Assembly: GCF_001693485.1 (NCBI RefSeq)
Contig: NZ_MAXC01000023.1
Coordinates: 62,001 to 126,000, forward strand
Direction of reading: 5' to 3'
Origin: Bradyrhizobium sp. LMTR 3
GTDB lineage: Bacteria > Pseudomonadota > Alphaproteobacteria > Rhizobiales > Xanthobacteraceae
DNA: 64,000 nucleotides
The notes beneath the pieces are model-generated. The model was not told where the DNA came from. It was given only the letters and a program-made list of their open reading frames with translations, and made no database searches. Made by a program: the position numbers and the translations under genes. Within the stretch, counting starts at the first letter, position 1; every line of letters starts with the position of its first letter. This document shows positions 15,953-24,289 of this stretch, piece after piece.

Positions 15953-17170
15953 TTACAGTGCCTCGCCCTTCAACAGTCGCGGCACCTCGCCCGACAATCC
16001 GGCCGCCTGGCGGATGAACAAGTTCTTCAGCGGCGGCGCGCGATCGACGAGGCCGAGGCCGATATCCCGCACGGTGCGCAGCAACGTCGATTCGTTCGAG
16101 AACAGAAAATTCAGCGAGTTGGTCGCAACGCCCATCGCCATGGTGTCGAACCGCCGCCAGCGCTGGTAGCGGTCGAGCACATCGGCCTGCCCGGGATCGA
16201 TGCCGAGTCGGGCCGCATCGACCACGACTTCGGCCAACGCCGCGACGTCCTTCAGGCCCATATTGAGCCCCTGCCCTGCGATCGGATGAATCACATGCGC
16301 GGCGTCGCCGACCAGCACCAGCCGCTCGGCGATGAATGAGCGCGCAACGAAATAGCCGAGCGGAAATGCGCGCGGCTTGTCGAGCGCCTTGATCTCGCCG
16401 AGGTGCAGCCCGAAGCGCTTCTCGAGCTCATCGTGGAATTCGGTCTCGCCGAGCGCGGTGATGCGTGCGGCCTCGGTCCGGCTCTCGGTCCACACCAGCG
16501 ACGAGCGCTTTCCACTCAGCGGCAGGATCGCGAACGGACCCGCCGGAAGAAAATGCTCTTCGGCGCGGCCGTGATGGTCCCGTTCATGGCCGACGGTGAC
16601 GACGATGCCGGATTGATCGTAGTCCCAGCCATGGGTGACAATGCCGGCGCGCTCGCGCAGTCTTGAGCGCGCGCCGTCGGCGGCGACCAGCAGGCTTGCC
16701 TCGATGACACCGCCGTCGGCGAGCGTCACGGTGACGCCATCGGAACGTGAATCGTAGGTCGAAACCGCCGTGGCCCGGAGATCGATGCCTTCGGCTTCGG
16801 CGCGTTCCACCAGCGCGTCGATCAGGCGGCGATTCTCGACCATGTGGGCAAATGGCTCGCCGGGCTCGACATCTCCTGCAAACGTGAGGAATACCGGGCG
16901 TGTCGCGTCATCGAGCCTGGAATCGGTAACGACCATGTCGAGGATGGCTTGCGAATCCGATACCTGATCCCAGACGCCGAGCGTCTCGAAAAGCCGCCGG
17001 CAGGCGGCCACAATGGCGGTCGCGCGAGGGTCGCGGCTCGGCCGCACCCCGAGCGCGGGATCGGCGACGACTACGGGAATCTCCGCGCCAAGGCCCTGGC
17101 GGAGCGCCAGCGCTAACGCCAGCCCGGCGAAGGCGCCGCCGCAGATGACAATACTTCGCTGTGTCGCCAT
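15953..17170 (-). CDS. UbiH/UbiF-type FAD-dependent hydroxylase
   Basis: A class A flavoprotein monooxygenase of 405 residues, probably introducing a ring hydroxyl in ubiquinone biosynthesis. Motifs in order: the FAD Rossmann fingerprint ICGGAFAGLALAL (about 9-21), the DG motif VAADGARSRLRERAG (about 160), and GDAAHVIHPIAGQGLNMGL (about 290-308), the ubiquinone-hydroxylase signature. UbiH, UbiF, UbiI and UbiL cannot be separated by eye, and the regioselectivity is not predictable. It converges on Trm112. No other ubi gene is nearby. Confidence 0.9.
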   Translation of the reverse strand: MATQRSIVICGGAFAGLALALALRQGLGAEIPVVVADPALGVRPSRDPRATAIVAACRRLFETLGVWDQVSDSQAILDMVVTDSRLDDATRPVFLTFAGDVEPGEPFAHMVENRRLIDALVERAEAEGIDLRATAVSTYDSRSDGVTVTLADGGVIEASLLVAADGARSRLRERAGIVTHGWDYDQSGIVVTVGHERDHHGRAEEHFLPAGPFAILPLSGKRSSLVWTESRTEAARITALGETEFHDELEKRFGLHLGEIKALDKPRAFPLGYFVARSFIAERLVLVGDAAHVIHPIAGQGLNMGLKDVAALAEVVVDAARLGIDPGQADVLDRYQRWRRFDTMAMGVATNSLNFLFSNESTLLRTVRDIGLGLVDRAPPLKNLFIRQAAGLSGEVPRLLKGEAL

Positions 17171-17261
17171 GCGATCCGTACCCGGTTATGCCCTCAGACC
17201 AGACTTGCTACCTGATAATAGCTGGGCGAAACAGGGCCGAGAAACAAGGTCCTTAACCAGA

Positions 17262-17355
17262 CGTCATTCCGGGGCGCGCGCTCTGCGCGAACCCGGAATC
17301 CAGAGGTTTGGCACGAGATTCCGGGTTCGCCTCTTCGAGGCGCCCCGGAATGACG
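17262..17355. repeat. GTCATTCCGGGGCGC inverted repeat pair
   Basis: The left arm begins GTCATTCCGGGGCGCGC and the right arm ends GCGCCCCGGAATGAC, each with CCCGGAATC inside. Other members are at 38791-38886 and 41035-41143. It lies in the upstream region of the tesB-like gene. Confidence 0.8.
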
Positions 17356-17382
17356 GCGCCTCCACGAATTGAAAGCACCACC

Positions 17383-18243
17383 ATGTCCAAAGGCCTGATT
17401 GACCTGATTTCCATCCTCGATCTGGAGCCGCTCGAGGTGAACCTGTTCCGCGGCAACAGCCCGAAGACGAGCTGGCAGCGGGTGTTCGGCGGACAGGTGA
17501 TCGGGCAGGCCATGGTCGCGGCATGCCGCACTGTCGAAGGCCGCCTGCCGCATTCGATCCATTGTTATTTCATCCTGCCGGGTGATCCGCAGATTCCGAT
17601 CATCTACGAGGTCGAGCGGCTGCGTGACGGCAAGAGCTATTCGACCAGGCGCGTCACCGCGATCCAGCACGGCAATGCGATCTTCTCCATCATGGTCTCA
17701 TTCCATGCCGAGGAGGAAGGCGCCTTCGACCATCAGGACAAGATGCCTGACGTGCCGCCCCCGGAGAAACTCACCGCCGAGGAAGTGGCAAAACAGCCGA
17801 TGTTCCGCGAGATGCCGGAATTCATCCGCCGCTATTACGAATCCGACCGGCCGATCGAACTGCGCCCGGTCGAGCTCGGCCGCTATTTCGGCCAGAAGAT
17901 CGACGACGGACGCATCCATGTCTGGATCCGCACCGCCGCCAAGCTGCCCGACGATCCGGCGCTGCACATGTGCGCACTGGCCTATGCGTCGGATTTCTCG
18001 CTGCTCGACGCGGTGATGGCGCGCTACGGCCGCACGCTGTTCGACAAGCGCATGATGCCGGCGAGCCTCGACCACGCGATGTGGTTTCACCGGCCGTTCC
18101 GCGCCGACGAATGGCTGCTCTACGCGCAGGATTCGCCGAGCGCGCAGGACGGCCGCGGATTGACCCGCGGCCTGATCTTCAAGCCTGACGGCACACTGGT
18201 GGCCTCGGTCGCCCAGGAAGGCTCGATCCGCCAACGCAAGTGA
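17383..18243 (+). CDS. tesB: acyl-CoA thioesterase II
   Basis: A double-hotdog thioesterase of 286 residues that hydrolyses acyl-CoA to free acid and CoA in the cytosol. Recognisable TesB features: the N-terminal LEPLEVNLFRG, then RVFGGQVIGQAMVAA, the first hotdog with LPHSIHCYFILPGDP, and the C-terminal hotdog with SLDHAMWFHRPFRADEWLLY. The catalytic Asp-Thr-Gln set of the family lies in the C-terminal half (LASLDHAMW region and QDGRGLTRG). I start at the ATG at 17383, because the upstream frame runs into the repeat element. It stands alone between a repeat and a hairpin. Confidence 0.92.
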   Translation: MSKGLIDLISILDLEPLEVNLFRGNSPKTSWQRVFGGQVIGQAMVAACRTVEGRLPHSIHCYFILPGDPQIPIIYEVERLRDGKSYSTRRVTAIQHGNAIFSIMVSFHAEEEGAFDHQDKMPDVPPPEKLTAEEVAKQPMFREMPEFIRRYYESDRPIELRPVELGRYFGQKIDDGRIHVWIRTAAKLPDDPALHMCALAYASDFSLLDAVMARYGRTLFDKRMMPASLDHAMWFHRPFRADEWLLYAQDSPSAQDGRGLTRGLIFKPDGTLVASVAQEGSIRQRK

Positions 18244-18262
18244 GGGATGAGCCAGCTTGCAG

Positions 18263-18381
18263 AGTGGGCAAAGCCACCGGGTCGCGCGAACGCGCGCCCG
18301 ATGACAGGCTCCGCGTGCCCACCATTTCTTGCGATGGCTTGGATGGTGCGCACGGCGCAATTGCGCCTTTGCCCATCCTAC
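18263..18381. repeat. GTGGGCAAAG-type inverted repeat between convergent genes
   Basis: Outer arms AGTGGGCAAAG and CTTTGCCCATCCTACT enclose GTGCCCACC and GGATGGTGCGCAC sub-repeats. It is related to the cleaner copy at 63487-63580. It fills the gap between tesB and the GYF_2 gene and may terminate both transcripts. Confidence 0.65.
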
Positions 18382-18410
18382 TAACTCCGCGCTCAGCGGC
18401 AACGCGTCGC

Positions 18411-19298
18411 TTAAGCCTTCGCCAGCGTTCCGCGCTCGGCCAGCGCGAATTGCGACGCGTACCAGCGTGCGTACCAGGCCAGCATCCACGGGATCGGAAT
18501 GATGAAGATGCAGGCGATCACGAACACGAAGGTTCGCCACAGCACTTCCAGTCCGGACGCGGTGAAGATGACCTCACGCTGCGTGCCGTCGATGTTGCGG
18601 CAGATCCAGCGCATCCAGGCCGTGACCACCCAGGCCCAGCCGACGATGGTAATGAAGGACACGTACAACAGCACATGCCAGCCGACATAACCCAACGCGC
18701 TGCCGTTGAAGGCGATCGGAAGCGGCTGGTCGTTGGAGCTCAGGTTGGAAGCGATCCAGCGAATGACCATCCAGGCCAGCACGGCCTGAATCGGGATCGA
18801 GAGGTATTGCAGGTAATAGAGGTCGGCCGAGCCCACATAGGTCAAAATGCCCATGGCGATGAAGACGTACCAGATGTCGAGGGGCTGGCCGGTGAAAGCA
18901 AGGTTCGGCCGGCCCGGCACGTAAAGCCGGGAAAAGATCCAGCGGTAGAACCAGGTCGCAACCCAGGGCGCCGGAATCACCAGCACCATGCCGATGATGA
19001 ACACAAGGCTGCGCCCGAGGAGCTCCCAAATGCTAACGTCGATCGACAGCGCACCGCCGCCGTAACCTCCGGCTGCGGCCGTAGCTTGGCCACCGGGCTG
19101 CGTGAAGGCGGGCGGGCCTGATCCGCCGGGTATCATCCCCGGAATTTCTCCTGCCCGCTGCCAGCCCGACATTCCCTCGGTCCAGACCAGCGTATCCGCC
19201 CCGACCATGCCGCGGGTGATGAGGTCGCGAAGCTGGGCCTCCGGATAAGGGCCCTGTTGCTGGCCGTTGGCTGCATAAAACCACGATCGGTTCGACAT
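18411..19298 (-). CDS. GYF_2-domain membrane protein (DUF898-like)
   Basis: A 295-residue protein with an N-terminal GYF_2 (DUF4339) domain (about 3-52: WFYAANGQQQGPYPEAQLRD and DTLVWTEGMSGWQRAGEIP). A Gly/Pro/Ala linker follows, then a membrane part of about five to six spans. That part contains two internally similar units: FTGQPLDIWYVFIAMGIL and FTASGLEVLWRTFVFVIA are each followed by an IP-W-x-W-ARW-type turn. The unit pattern resembles DUF898 (YjgN). GYF_2 domains are thought to bind Pro-rich or protein partners at the membrane. Function unknown; it is not obviously linked to the glnK gene upstream. Confidence 0.75.
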   Translation of the reverse strand: MSNRSWFYAANGQQQGPYPEAQLRDLITRGMVGADTLVWTEGMSGWQRAGEIPGMIPGGSGPPAFTQPGGQATAAAGGYGGGALSIDVSIWELLGRSLVFIIGMVLVIPAPWVATWFYRWIFSRLYVPGRPNLAFTGQPLDIWYVFIAMGILTYVGSADLYYLQYLSIPIQAVLAWMVIRWIASNLSSNDQPLPIAFNGSALGYVGWHVLLYVSFITIVGWAWVVTAWMRWICRNIDGTQREVIFTASGLEVLWRTFVFVIACIFIIPIPWMLAWYARWYASQFALAERGTLAKA

Positions 19299-19545
19299 TT
19301 TATTTCCTTGAGCCGTGGAAATGGAGGTAGCCGGCGGGCGGCTGGGGGTGAAACCGCATTTTGGCGGACGTTACAGGTGCCTGTACAGTGATCGATGTCA
19401 CCAGCTCGAAATGTTTTCCCCTTCTACCTGCAACTTTTTTGTGCCATTTGCCCAGAAAGATGCCAGATTTGCGCCGGCGGTCCACCGTCGGGGCATCCAG
19501 CCTGTCGCGTGCTCAAAATACCCCCAGAGAAATGAAGGCCTGACC

Positions 19546-19884
19546 ATGAAGCTCGTCGTCGCGATCATCAAACCCTTCAAGCTTGACGAGGTACGCCAGG
19601 CGCTGACAGCCATCGGCGTCCACGGCATGACGGTGACGGAGGTCAAGGGCTACGGCCGCCAGAAGGGCCACACCGAAATTTATCGGGGCGCCGAATATGT
19701 CGTGAACTTCCTGCCCAAGCTCCGAATCGAAATCGCGGTCGCCTCCGACGTTGCGGATAAAGCGGTCGAGGTCATTACCGCGAATGCGCGTACCGGGCAG
19801 ATCGGCGACGGCAAGATCTTCGTCACGCCGATCGACCATGCGCTGAGAATCCGCACCGGCGAGACCGATAGCGACGCGCTCTGA
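19546..19884 (+). CDS. glnK: PII nitrogen-signalling protein, first copy
   Basis: A PII regulator of 112 residues, the trimeric sensor of 2-oxoglutarate, ATP and ADP that controls AmtB and nitrogen regulation. It starts MKLVVAIIKPFKLDEVRQAL. The T-loop has GYGRQKGHTEIYRGAEY with the uridylylation Tyr at about residue 51, and the B-loop has TGQIGDGKIFV. I start at 19546, where the protein has its standard length; the longer frame upstream is not conserved-looking. It sits 91 bases before the first amtB. I found no convincing sigma-54 promoter in its upstream region. Confidence 0.95.
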   Translation: MKLVVAIIKPFKLDEVRQALTAIGVHGMTVTEVKGYGRQKGHTEIYRGAEYVVNFLPKLRIEIAVASDVADKAVEVITANARTGQIGDGKIFVTPIDHALRIRTGETDSDAL

Positions 19885-19975
19885 GACATCACGGAATTCA
19901 AGGCGCGGCGGCAACGACGCTGAACGCGCGAAGCCAAGAAGCGGCAACGAAACGACAACCGGCCGGGGGAATTTT

Positions 19976-21283
19976 ATGGGGGCACCATCGTATCGTGCAG
20001 CAGGCAATGCTGCGCTCATTACTCTTGCGGCGAGCTCTGCACTCATCACGCCGGCGCATGCCGAGACGTCCACCATCAGCGCCGCCGACACCGCCTGGAT
20101 GATCGTCGCCACCGCGCTGGTGTTGATGATGACGATACCGGGCCTGGCGCTGTTCTATTCCGGCATGGTGCGCAAGAAGAACGTGCTGGCGACCATGGCG
20201 CAAAGCCTCGCCGCCGTCGCGATCATCTCAATTCTTTGGGTGGCCTTCGGCTATTCGCTGGCTTTTGTCGGCGATGGCGCCTGGATCGGCACGCTCGATC
20301 GCTGGTTTCTCATCGGCATGACGATGGAGAGCGTCAATCCGGCGGCGAAGACGATTCCGGAAGCGCTTTTCATGCTGTACCAGATGACGTTTGCGATCAT
20401 CACGGTGGCGCTGGTGGCGGGCGCGGTCGCGGATCGGATGCGGTTTTCAGCCTATCTTATGTTCTCGATCGGCTGGTTCATGTTCGTCTATGTGCCGCTC
20501 GCGCACTGGGTCTGGGGTGGTGGCTTCCTCGCTACTATGGGCGTCCTTGATTTCGCCGGCGGTCTCGTTGTGCATCTTTCCGCCGGCGTCGGCGGACTGG
20601 TTGCCGCAATGGTAATAGGCCGGCGTCACGGCTACGGCAGCGAGAACCTCGCGCCATTCGATCTGTCACTTGCCGTGATCGGCACCGGATTGCTGTGGGT
20701 CGGCTGGTTCGGCTTCAATGGCGGATCGGCGCTGGCCGCGAATTCGCGCGCGGTCATGGCGATCACCGCGACGCATCTGGCCGCCTGCGCCGGCGCACTG
20801 ACCTGGGCCGCGATCGAATGGGCAACGCGGCGCAAACCGTCGGTGCTCGGCATGATCTCGGGTGCCATTGCGGGCCTCGGCACGATCACGCCGGCCTCCG
20901 GATTCGTTGCGCCGTGGCACGGCGTCATTATTGGCTTCGGCGCGGGGACGCTCTGCTTCTGGGCCTGCACCTGGCTCAAGCAGCGTTTGAAATATGATGA
21001 CTCGCTCGACGTCTTCGGCGTTCACGGCGTCGGGGGATTGACCGGCACATTGCTCGCCGGCGTCTTCGCGGTGAACGCGATCGGGGGTACTGCCGGCCTG
21101 ATCGAGGGCAATGCGCAGCAAGTAATGACCCAGCTCTATGGCGTCGCGGTTACCCTCGTCTGGTCTGGCGGCATTACCTTTATCCTGCTCAAGCTGGTGG
21201 GCGTGTTCGCGCCGCTGCGGGTATCGCTGCAGCAGGAGCTGGAAGGCCTCGACATCTCGCAGCACGGCGAAGCCCTGCAATAG
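19976..21283 (+). CDS. amtB: ammonium transporter AmtB, first copy
   Basis: An inner-membrane ammonium channel of 435 residues, with a cleavable-looking signal segment (about 1-29, ending PAHAE) and about 11 membrane spans. The pore twin histidines are present, H200 in DFAGGLVVHLSAG and H350 in DVFGVHGVGG. The external vestibule sequence AHWVWGGGFLATMGVLDFAG has the usual short loop. The C-terminal GLDISQHGEALQ tail is the GlnK-docking region. It is the partner of the preceding glnK: under ammonium excess, deuridylylated GlnK plugs the channel. Confidence 0.95.
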   Translation: MGAPSYRAAGNAALITLAASSALITPAHAETSTISAADTAWMIVATALVLMMTIPGLALFYSGMVRKKNVLATMAQSLAAVAIISILWVAFGYSLAFVGDGAWIGTLDRWFLIGMTMESVNPAAKTIPEALFMLYQMTFAIITVALVAGAVADRMRFSAYLMFSIGWFMFVYVPLAHWVWGGGFLATMGVLDFAGGLVVHLSAGVGGLVAAMVIGRRHGYGSENLAPFDLSLAVIGTGLLWVGWFGFNGGSALAANSRAVMAITATHLAACAGALTWAAIEWATRRKPSVLGMISGAIAGLGTITPASGFVAPWHGVIIGFGAGTLCFWACTWLKQRLKYDDSLDVFGVHGVGGLTGTLLAGVFAVNAIGGTAGLIEGNAQQVMTQLYGVAVTLVWSGGITFILLKLVGVFAPLRVSLQQELEGLDISQHGEALQ

Positions 21284-21346
21284 GCTCCCACCGTATTGCC
21301 GTTTTCGTGCCCTGCTGCTGAGCACGATTGCGCCGGCCCGCCAGGC

Positions 21347-21367
21347 CCTGCCCACGTTTTGGGCAGG
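21347..21367. promoter_or_regulatory. NtrC-like palindrome or terminator hairpin
   Basis: The CCTGCCCA and TGGGCAGG arms flank CGTTT. The inner TGC-N11-GCA pattern matches NtrC enhancer half-sites, and it lies about 105 bp upstream of the sigma-54 -24 element, a suitable enhancer distance. It could also be a hairpin ending amtB1, but no T-run follows. Confidence 0.45.
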
Positions 21368-21469
21368 CCTGACTACGCTTTGGGCGCGACGGAATGGCGC
21401 AGGAAGATGCAATTCTCGCAGAAGGCGAAAAGGTCCGGATTCATAGTCTGTTAGGGAACGATCCCGATC

Positions 21470-21485
21470 TGGCACGGCATTTGAT
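21470..21485 (+). promoter_or_regulatory. sigma-54 (RpoN) promoter for glnK2-amtB2
   Basis: TGGCAC-GGCAT-TTGAT matches the -24/-12 consensus (TGGCAC-N5-TTGCW) with correct GG-to-G spacing and one weak position in the -12 part. It lies 106 bases before the second glnK, as expected for nitrogen-controlled transcription. Confidence 0.7.
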
Positions 21486-21590
21486 TCTATGGGTCCCGGC
21501 TGTGCCCGCGTAGTGAACATCTCCGCGTGGTGAACCTCAGTCGAGAACGCCCGGTCCGCCTGACCCGGGCCCAAGCGGGGACCAAGACCC

Positions 21591-21929
21591 ATGAAAATTG
21601 TTATGGCGATCATCAAGCCATTCAAACTCGAAGAAGTCCGGGACGCCCTGACCGCCATAGGCGTTCACGGTCTCACGGTGACGGAAGTCAAAGGCTATGG
21701 CCGCCAGAAGGGCCATACGGAAATCTATCGTGGCGCCGAATACGCCGTGAGCTTCTTGCCCAAGATCAAGATCGAGGTCGCAGTCGCGTCGGACCAGGTC
21801 GACAAGACCATCGACGCCATCACATCGGCTGCCAAGACCGGACAGATCGGCGACGGCAAGATCTTCGTCATCAACCTCGACCATGCGGTACGCATCCGCA
21901 CCGGCGAGGCAGATGCCGCGGCCCTCTGA
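21591..21929 (+). CDS. glnK: PII nitrogen-signalling protein, second copy
   Basis: A second PII protein, 112 residues, very close to the first: MKIVMAIIKPFKLEEVRDAL at the start, identical T-loop GRQKGHTEIYRGAEY with Tyr about 51, and TGQIGDGKIFV. Differences cluster in the middle (EVAVASDQVDKTIDAI) and the C-terminus (GEADAAAL). It precedes amtB2 by 37 bases, so the two are surely co-transcribed, driven by the sigma-54 promoter upstream. Two glnK-amtB pairs in tandem point to duplication followed by divergence, mainly in the AmtB partner. Confidence 0.95.
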   Translation: MKIVMAIIKPFKLEEVRDALTAIGVHGLTVTEVKGYGRQKGHTEIYRGAEYAVSFLPKIKIEVAVASDQVDKTIDAITSAAKTGQIGDGKIFVINLDHAVRIRTGEADAAAL

Positions 21930-21966
21930 TTTCGCGCACAAACCTTACACTCAGGAGTAAAATCAA

Positions 21967-23409
21967 ATGACGTTTAAACGTCCCTATAGCGTGGGATTGG
22001 CGGCCCTTGCAGTCGGCCTGTTCGCCGCGACCGCTGCCTACGCCGAACCAACGGTCAACAAGGGAGACAACGCCTGGATGCTGACGTCGACAGTGCTGGT
22101 GCTGTTGATGACGATTCCGGGTCTGGCGCTGTTCTATGGCGGTCTCGTCCGCTCCAAGAACATGCTCTCGGTGCTGATGCAGGTGTTCTACACCGTCTGC
22201 ATCGCCATCCTGCTCTGGGCGCTCTATGGCTACAGCCTCGCCTTCACCGGCGGTTCCGACTTCATCGGCGGCTTCTCCAAGGCCTTCCTGATGGGCGTAA
22301 CCCCGGATTCGAAGGCAGTGACCTTCAGCGTCGACGCCAACATCACCGAGTTCATCTACATCTGCTTCCAGATGACCTTCGCGGCGATCACGCCTGCCCT
22401 CATCGTCGGCGCCTTCGCCGAACGCATGAAGTTCGCGGCGATCGCGCTGTTCGTTCCGCTCTGGATCACGCTGATCTACCTCCCGATCGCGCATATGGTC
22501 TGGTACTGGGCCGGCCCGGACGCGATCACGGATGCAGCCAAGGCGCTTGCCGCGGCGGCCGACGGCGCGGCGAAGACCGCGGCGCAGGCCAAGCTCGACG
22601 AGATCAACGCCGACGCCGGCTGGATCTTCAAGAAGGGTGCGATCGACTTCGCCGGCGGCACCGTGGTGCACATCAACGCCGGTATTGCCGGCCTCGTCGG
22701 AGCGCTCCTGATCGGCAAGCGCGTCGGCTACGGCAAGGAGCTGATGGCTCCGCACTCCCTCACCATGAGCATGATCGGCGCTTCGCTGCTCTGGGTCGGC
22801 TGGTTCGGCTTCAACGCCGGATCGAACCTGGAAGCCTCCGGCGGCGCCGCGCTCGCCATGACCAACTCCTTCGTTGCGACAGCAGCGGCGGCGATGGCCT
22901 GGATGTTCGCGGAATGGATCGTCAAGGGCCACCCCTCGGTGCTCGGCGCACTGTCGGGCGCGGTCGCGGGCCTCGTGGCCGTCACGCCCGCCGCCGGCTT
23001 TGCGGGTCCGATGGGTGCGATCGTGCTCGGCCTCGTGGTCGGCGTCGTGTGCCTGTTCTTCTGCACCGTGGTGAAGAACTCGCTCGGCTATGACGACTCG
23101 CTCGACGTGTTCGGCGTCCATTGCGTCGGCGGCATCGTCGGCGCGCTCGGCACCGGCATCCTGGTGAATCCCGCCCTCGGCGGCACTGGCGTCATGGACT
23201 ACGTCGCCGGCAAGATCGCCGACTACGACTTCGTCGCCCAGATGACCTCGCAGCTCTGGGGCGTCTGCACCACGCTGGTGTGGTCCGGCATCGGCTCGGC
23301 GATCCTGTTCAAGGTCGTCGATGTGATCGTCGGGCTGCGTGTCAACGTCGAGACCGAGCGTGAAGGCCTCGACGTCACCGAGCACACCGAGCGCGCCTAC
23401 AACATGTAA
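21967..23409 (+). CDS. amtB: ammonium transporter AmtB, second copy with loop insertion
   Basis: An inner-membrane ammonium channel of 480 residues with a signal segment (about 1-27, ending AAYAE). Twin pore histidines are intact: H235 in DFAGGTVVHINAG and H385 in DVFGVHCVGG. Compared with AmtB1, 36 extra residues lie between the vestibule Trp (about W179) and the DFAGG motif (about 227). This Ala/Lys/Asp-rich stretch reads KALAAAADGAAKTAAQAK, is probably helical and faces the periplasm. The C-terminal GLDVTEHTERAYNM tail should dock GlnK. It is followed by a strong intrinsic terminator. Confidence 0.95.
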   Translation: MTFKRPYSVGLAALAVGLFAATAAYAEPTVNKGDNAWMLTSTVLVLLMTIPGLALFYGGLVRSKNMLSVLMQVFYTVCIAILLWALYGYSLAFTGGSDFIGGFSKAFLMGVTPDSKAVTFSVDANITEFIYICFQMTFAAITPALIVGAFAERMKFAAIALFVPLWITLIYLPIAHMVWYWAGPDAITDAAKALAAAADGAAKTAAQAKLDEINADAGWIFKKGAIDFAGGTVVHINAGIAGLVGALLIGKRVGYGKELMAPHSLTMSMIGASLLWVGWFGFNAGSNLEASGGAALAMTNSFVATAAAAMAWMFAEWIVKGHPSVLGALSGAVAGLVAVTPAAGFAGPMGAIVLGLVVGVVCLFFCTVVKNSLGYDDSLDVFGVHCVGGIVGALGTGILVNPALGGTGVMDYVAGKIADYDFVAQMTSQLWGVCTTLVWSGIGSAILFKVVDVIVGLRVNVETEREGLDVTEHTERAYNM

Positions 23410-23492
23410 GTTCTCCCGGGGTGCGATCTCTTAGAGGGGATCGCATCCACAACTCCGGTTCGGGCACATACCCGGCAATGCCCTGACCGTTG

Positions 23493-23529
23493 AGGGGCTC
23501 CAGCGCAAGCTGGAGCCCCTTTCTTTTTA
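23493..23529 (+). terminator. strong intrinsic terminator after amtB2
   Basis: A perfect 12-bp stem (AGGGGCTCCAGC / GCTGGAGCCCCT) closed by a GCAA tetraloop and followed by TTCTTTTT. It ends the glnK-amtB block about 85 bases after the amtB2 stop. Confidence 0.93.
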
Positions 23530-23594
23530 TGCCCTCGCCTCGCCCGAAAAAGCATTTGCCGCTTCGAGCGGCCGCAGGTGCGGTAGGCATCCGG

Positions 23595-24011
23595 CTACGT
23601 GCCTGTCTCGCTGTTCGGTGCGATCAACGTCACGGTTGGAAAGTAGGTTCGGTAGCGGCGCGTATCACGCGTCAAAAGCGGAAGCTGTTCGACCGCCGCA
23701 TGAGCGCCAATAAAGAAATCCGGAAGCACGCTGCCGCGGGCGCCGCCCGCGTTACGGTACTGAATGGAGGCCTTACCCGCGAGGAATAGCGCCATTCTCG
23801 GTATCGGCGCGACGGTGATGCCCGCCTGCGACAAGGCTGCTTCGAAATCTTCGATCACCGGAAAGCGGATGGACGTTTCAGCAAAAATCACGTCATTGAT
23901 CAGCAGCGGGCCTTGGCGGGCGGTATCCTCCAGACGAGCAAGCGACCACTCCCACCAGCCCGGAGTCTGGATAAAGACATCCAGAAGAACGTTGGAATCG
24001 ACCAGCGTCAC
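23595..24011 (-). CDS. vapC: VapC-type PIN-domain toxin
   Basis: A PIN-domain ribonuclease toxin of 138 residues. It begins TLVDSNVLLDVF, giving the first metal-binding Asp (about D5). The second acidic site lies in NDVIFAETSIRF, and the C-terminal acidic region is DFFIGAHAAVEQLPLLTRDTRRY. This is the standard VapC layout. The gene lies 3 bases downstream of its antitoxin on the same strand. Such toxins cleave tRNA or rRNA when released from the antitoxin. The Asp/Glu set looks complete, so it is probably active. The pair is the one obviously mobile-type module in the window. Confidence 0.9.
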   Translation of the reverse strand: MTLVDSNVLLDVFIQTPGWWEWSLARLEDTARQGPLLINDVIFAETSIRFPVIEDFEAALSQAGITVAPIPRMALFLAGKASIQYRNAGGARGSVLPDFFIGAHAAVEQLPLLTRDTRRYRTYFPTVTLIAPNSETGT

Positions 24012-24014
24012 GCG

Positions 24015-24242
24015 CTAATCCCCACGTGTAATCGCCATGATCTCATCCGTGGAAAGACCCGGGCCGACGATACCAACCAGTTTGGCAAAACGGCTGGGCT
24101 CGCTTGTATCGGCTTTTTCGATCACGATGGTGCCATCCGCAGCGCATCGGAACTCGACCTTGCTTCCCGGAACGATCCCCAGATGTTCACGAACAGGTTT
24201 GGGAATTGTCACCTGGCCCTTACTCGTAACTGTCGTCGCCAT
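24015..24242 (-). CDS. vapB: AbrB/SpoVT-fold antitoxin (VapB type)
   Basis: A 75-residue swapped-hairpin DNA-binding antitoxin. It begins TTVTSKGQVTIPKPVREHLG, the standard AbrB/MazE/VapB motif, and continues GIVPGSKVEFRCAADGTIVI. The tail (RFAKLVGIVGPGLSTDEIM) is the usual toxin-wrapping segment. It is upstream of, and translationally close to, vapC. Two direct repeats GTAATACCWG, 21 bp apart, lie just upstream of the start and are the likely autoregulatory operator. Confidence 0.9.
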   Translation of the reverse strand: MATTVTSKGQVTIPKPVREHLGIVPGSKVEFRCAADGTIVIEKADTSEPSRFAKLVGIVGPGLSTDEIMAITRGD

Positions 24243-24258
24243 GGCGGACTCTCCGGAA

Positions 24259-24289
24259 GTAATACCAGTTCAAAATATGGTAATACCTG
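24259..24289. promoter_or_regulatory. vapB operator: two direct repeats
   Basis: GTAATACCAG (24259-24268) and GTAATACCTG (24280-24289) are direct repeats 21 bp apart, two helical turns, 17-47 bases upstream of the vapB start on its strand. This fits an autoregulatory site for the AbrB-fold antitoxin. Confidence 0.55.

Larger units (their letters stand above)
21284..21590. other. 307-bp region between amtB1 and glnK2
   Basis: It holds no gene. It contains a 21-bp palindrome at 21347-21367 and a sigma-54-type promoter at 21470-21485, listed separately. Confidence 0.6.

Noticed and set aside
19299..19545. Sigma-54 promoter before glnK1
   Set aside because: The best candidate, TGGGGG-N5-CCGCA near 19345, fits poorly in both boxes, so I do not annotate it.
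21871..23385. A 504-codon open frame on the minus strand opposite amtB2
   Set aside because: Antisense to amtB2 and composed mostly of Asp, His, Arg and Glu repeats; no recognisable fold.
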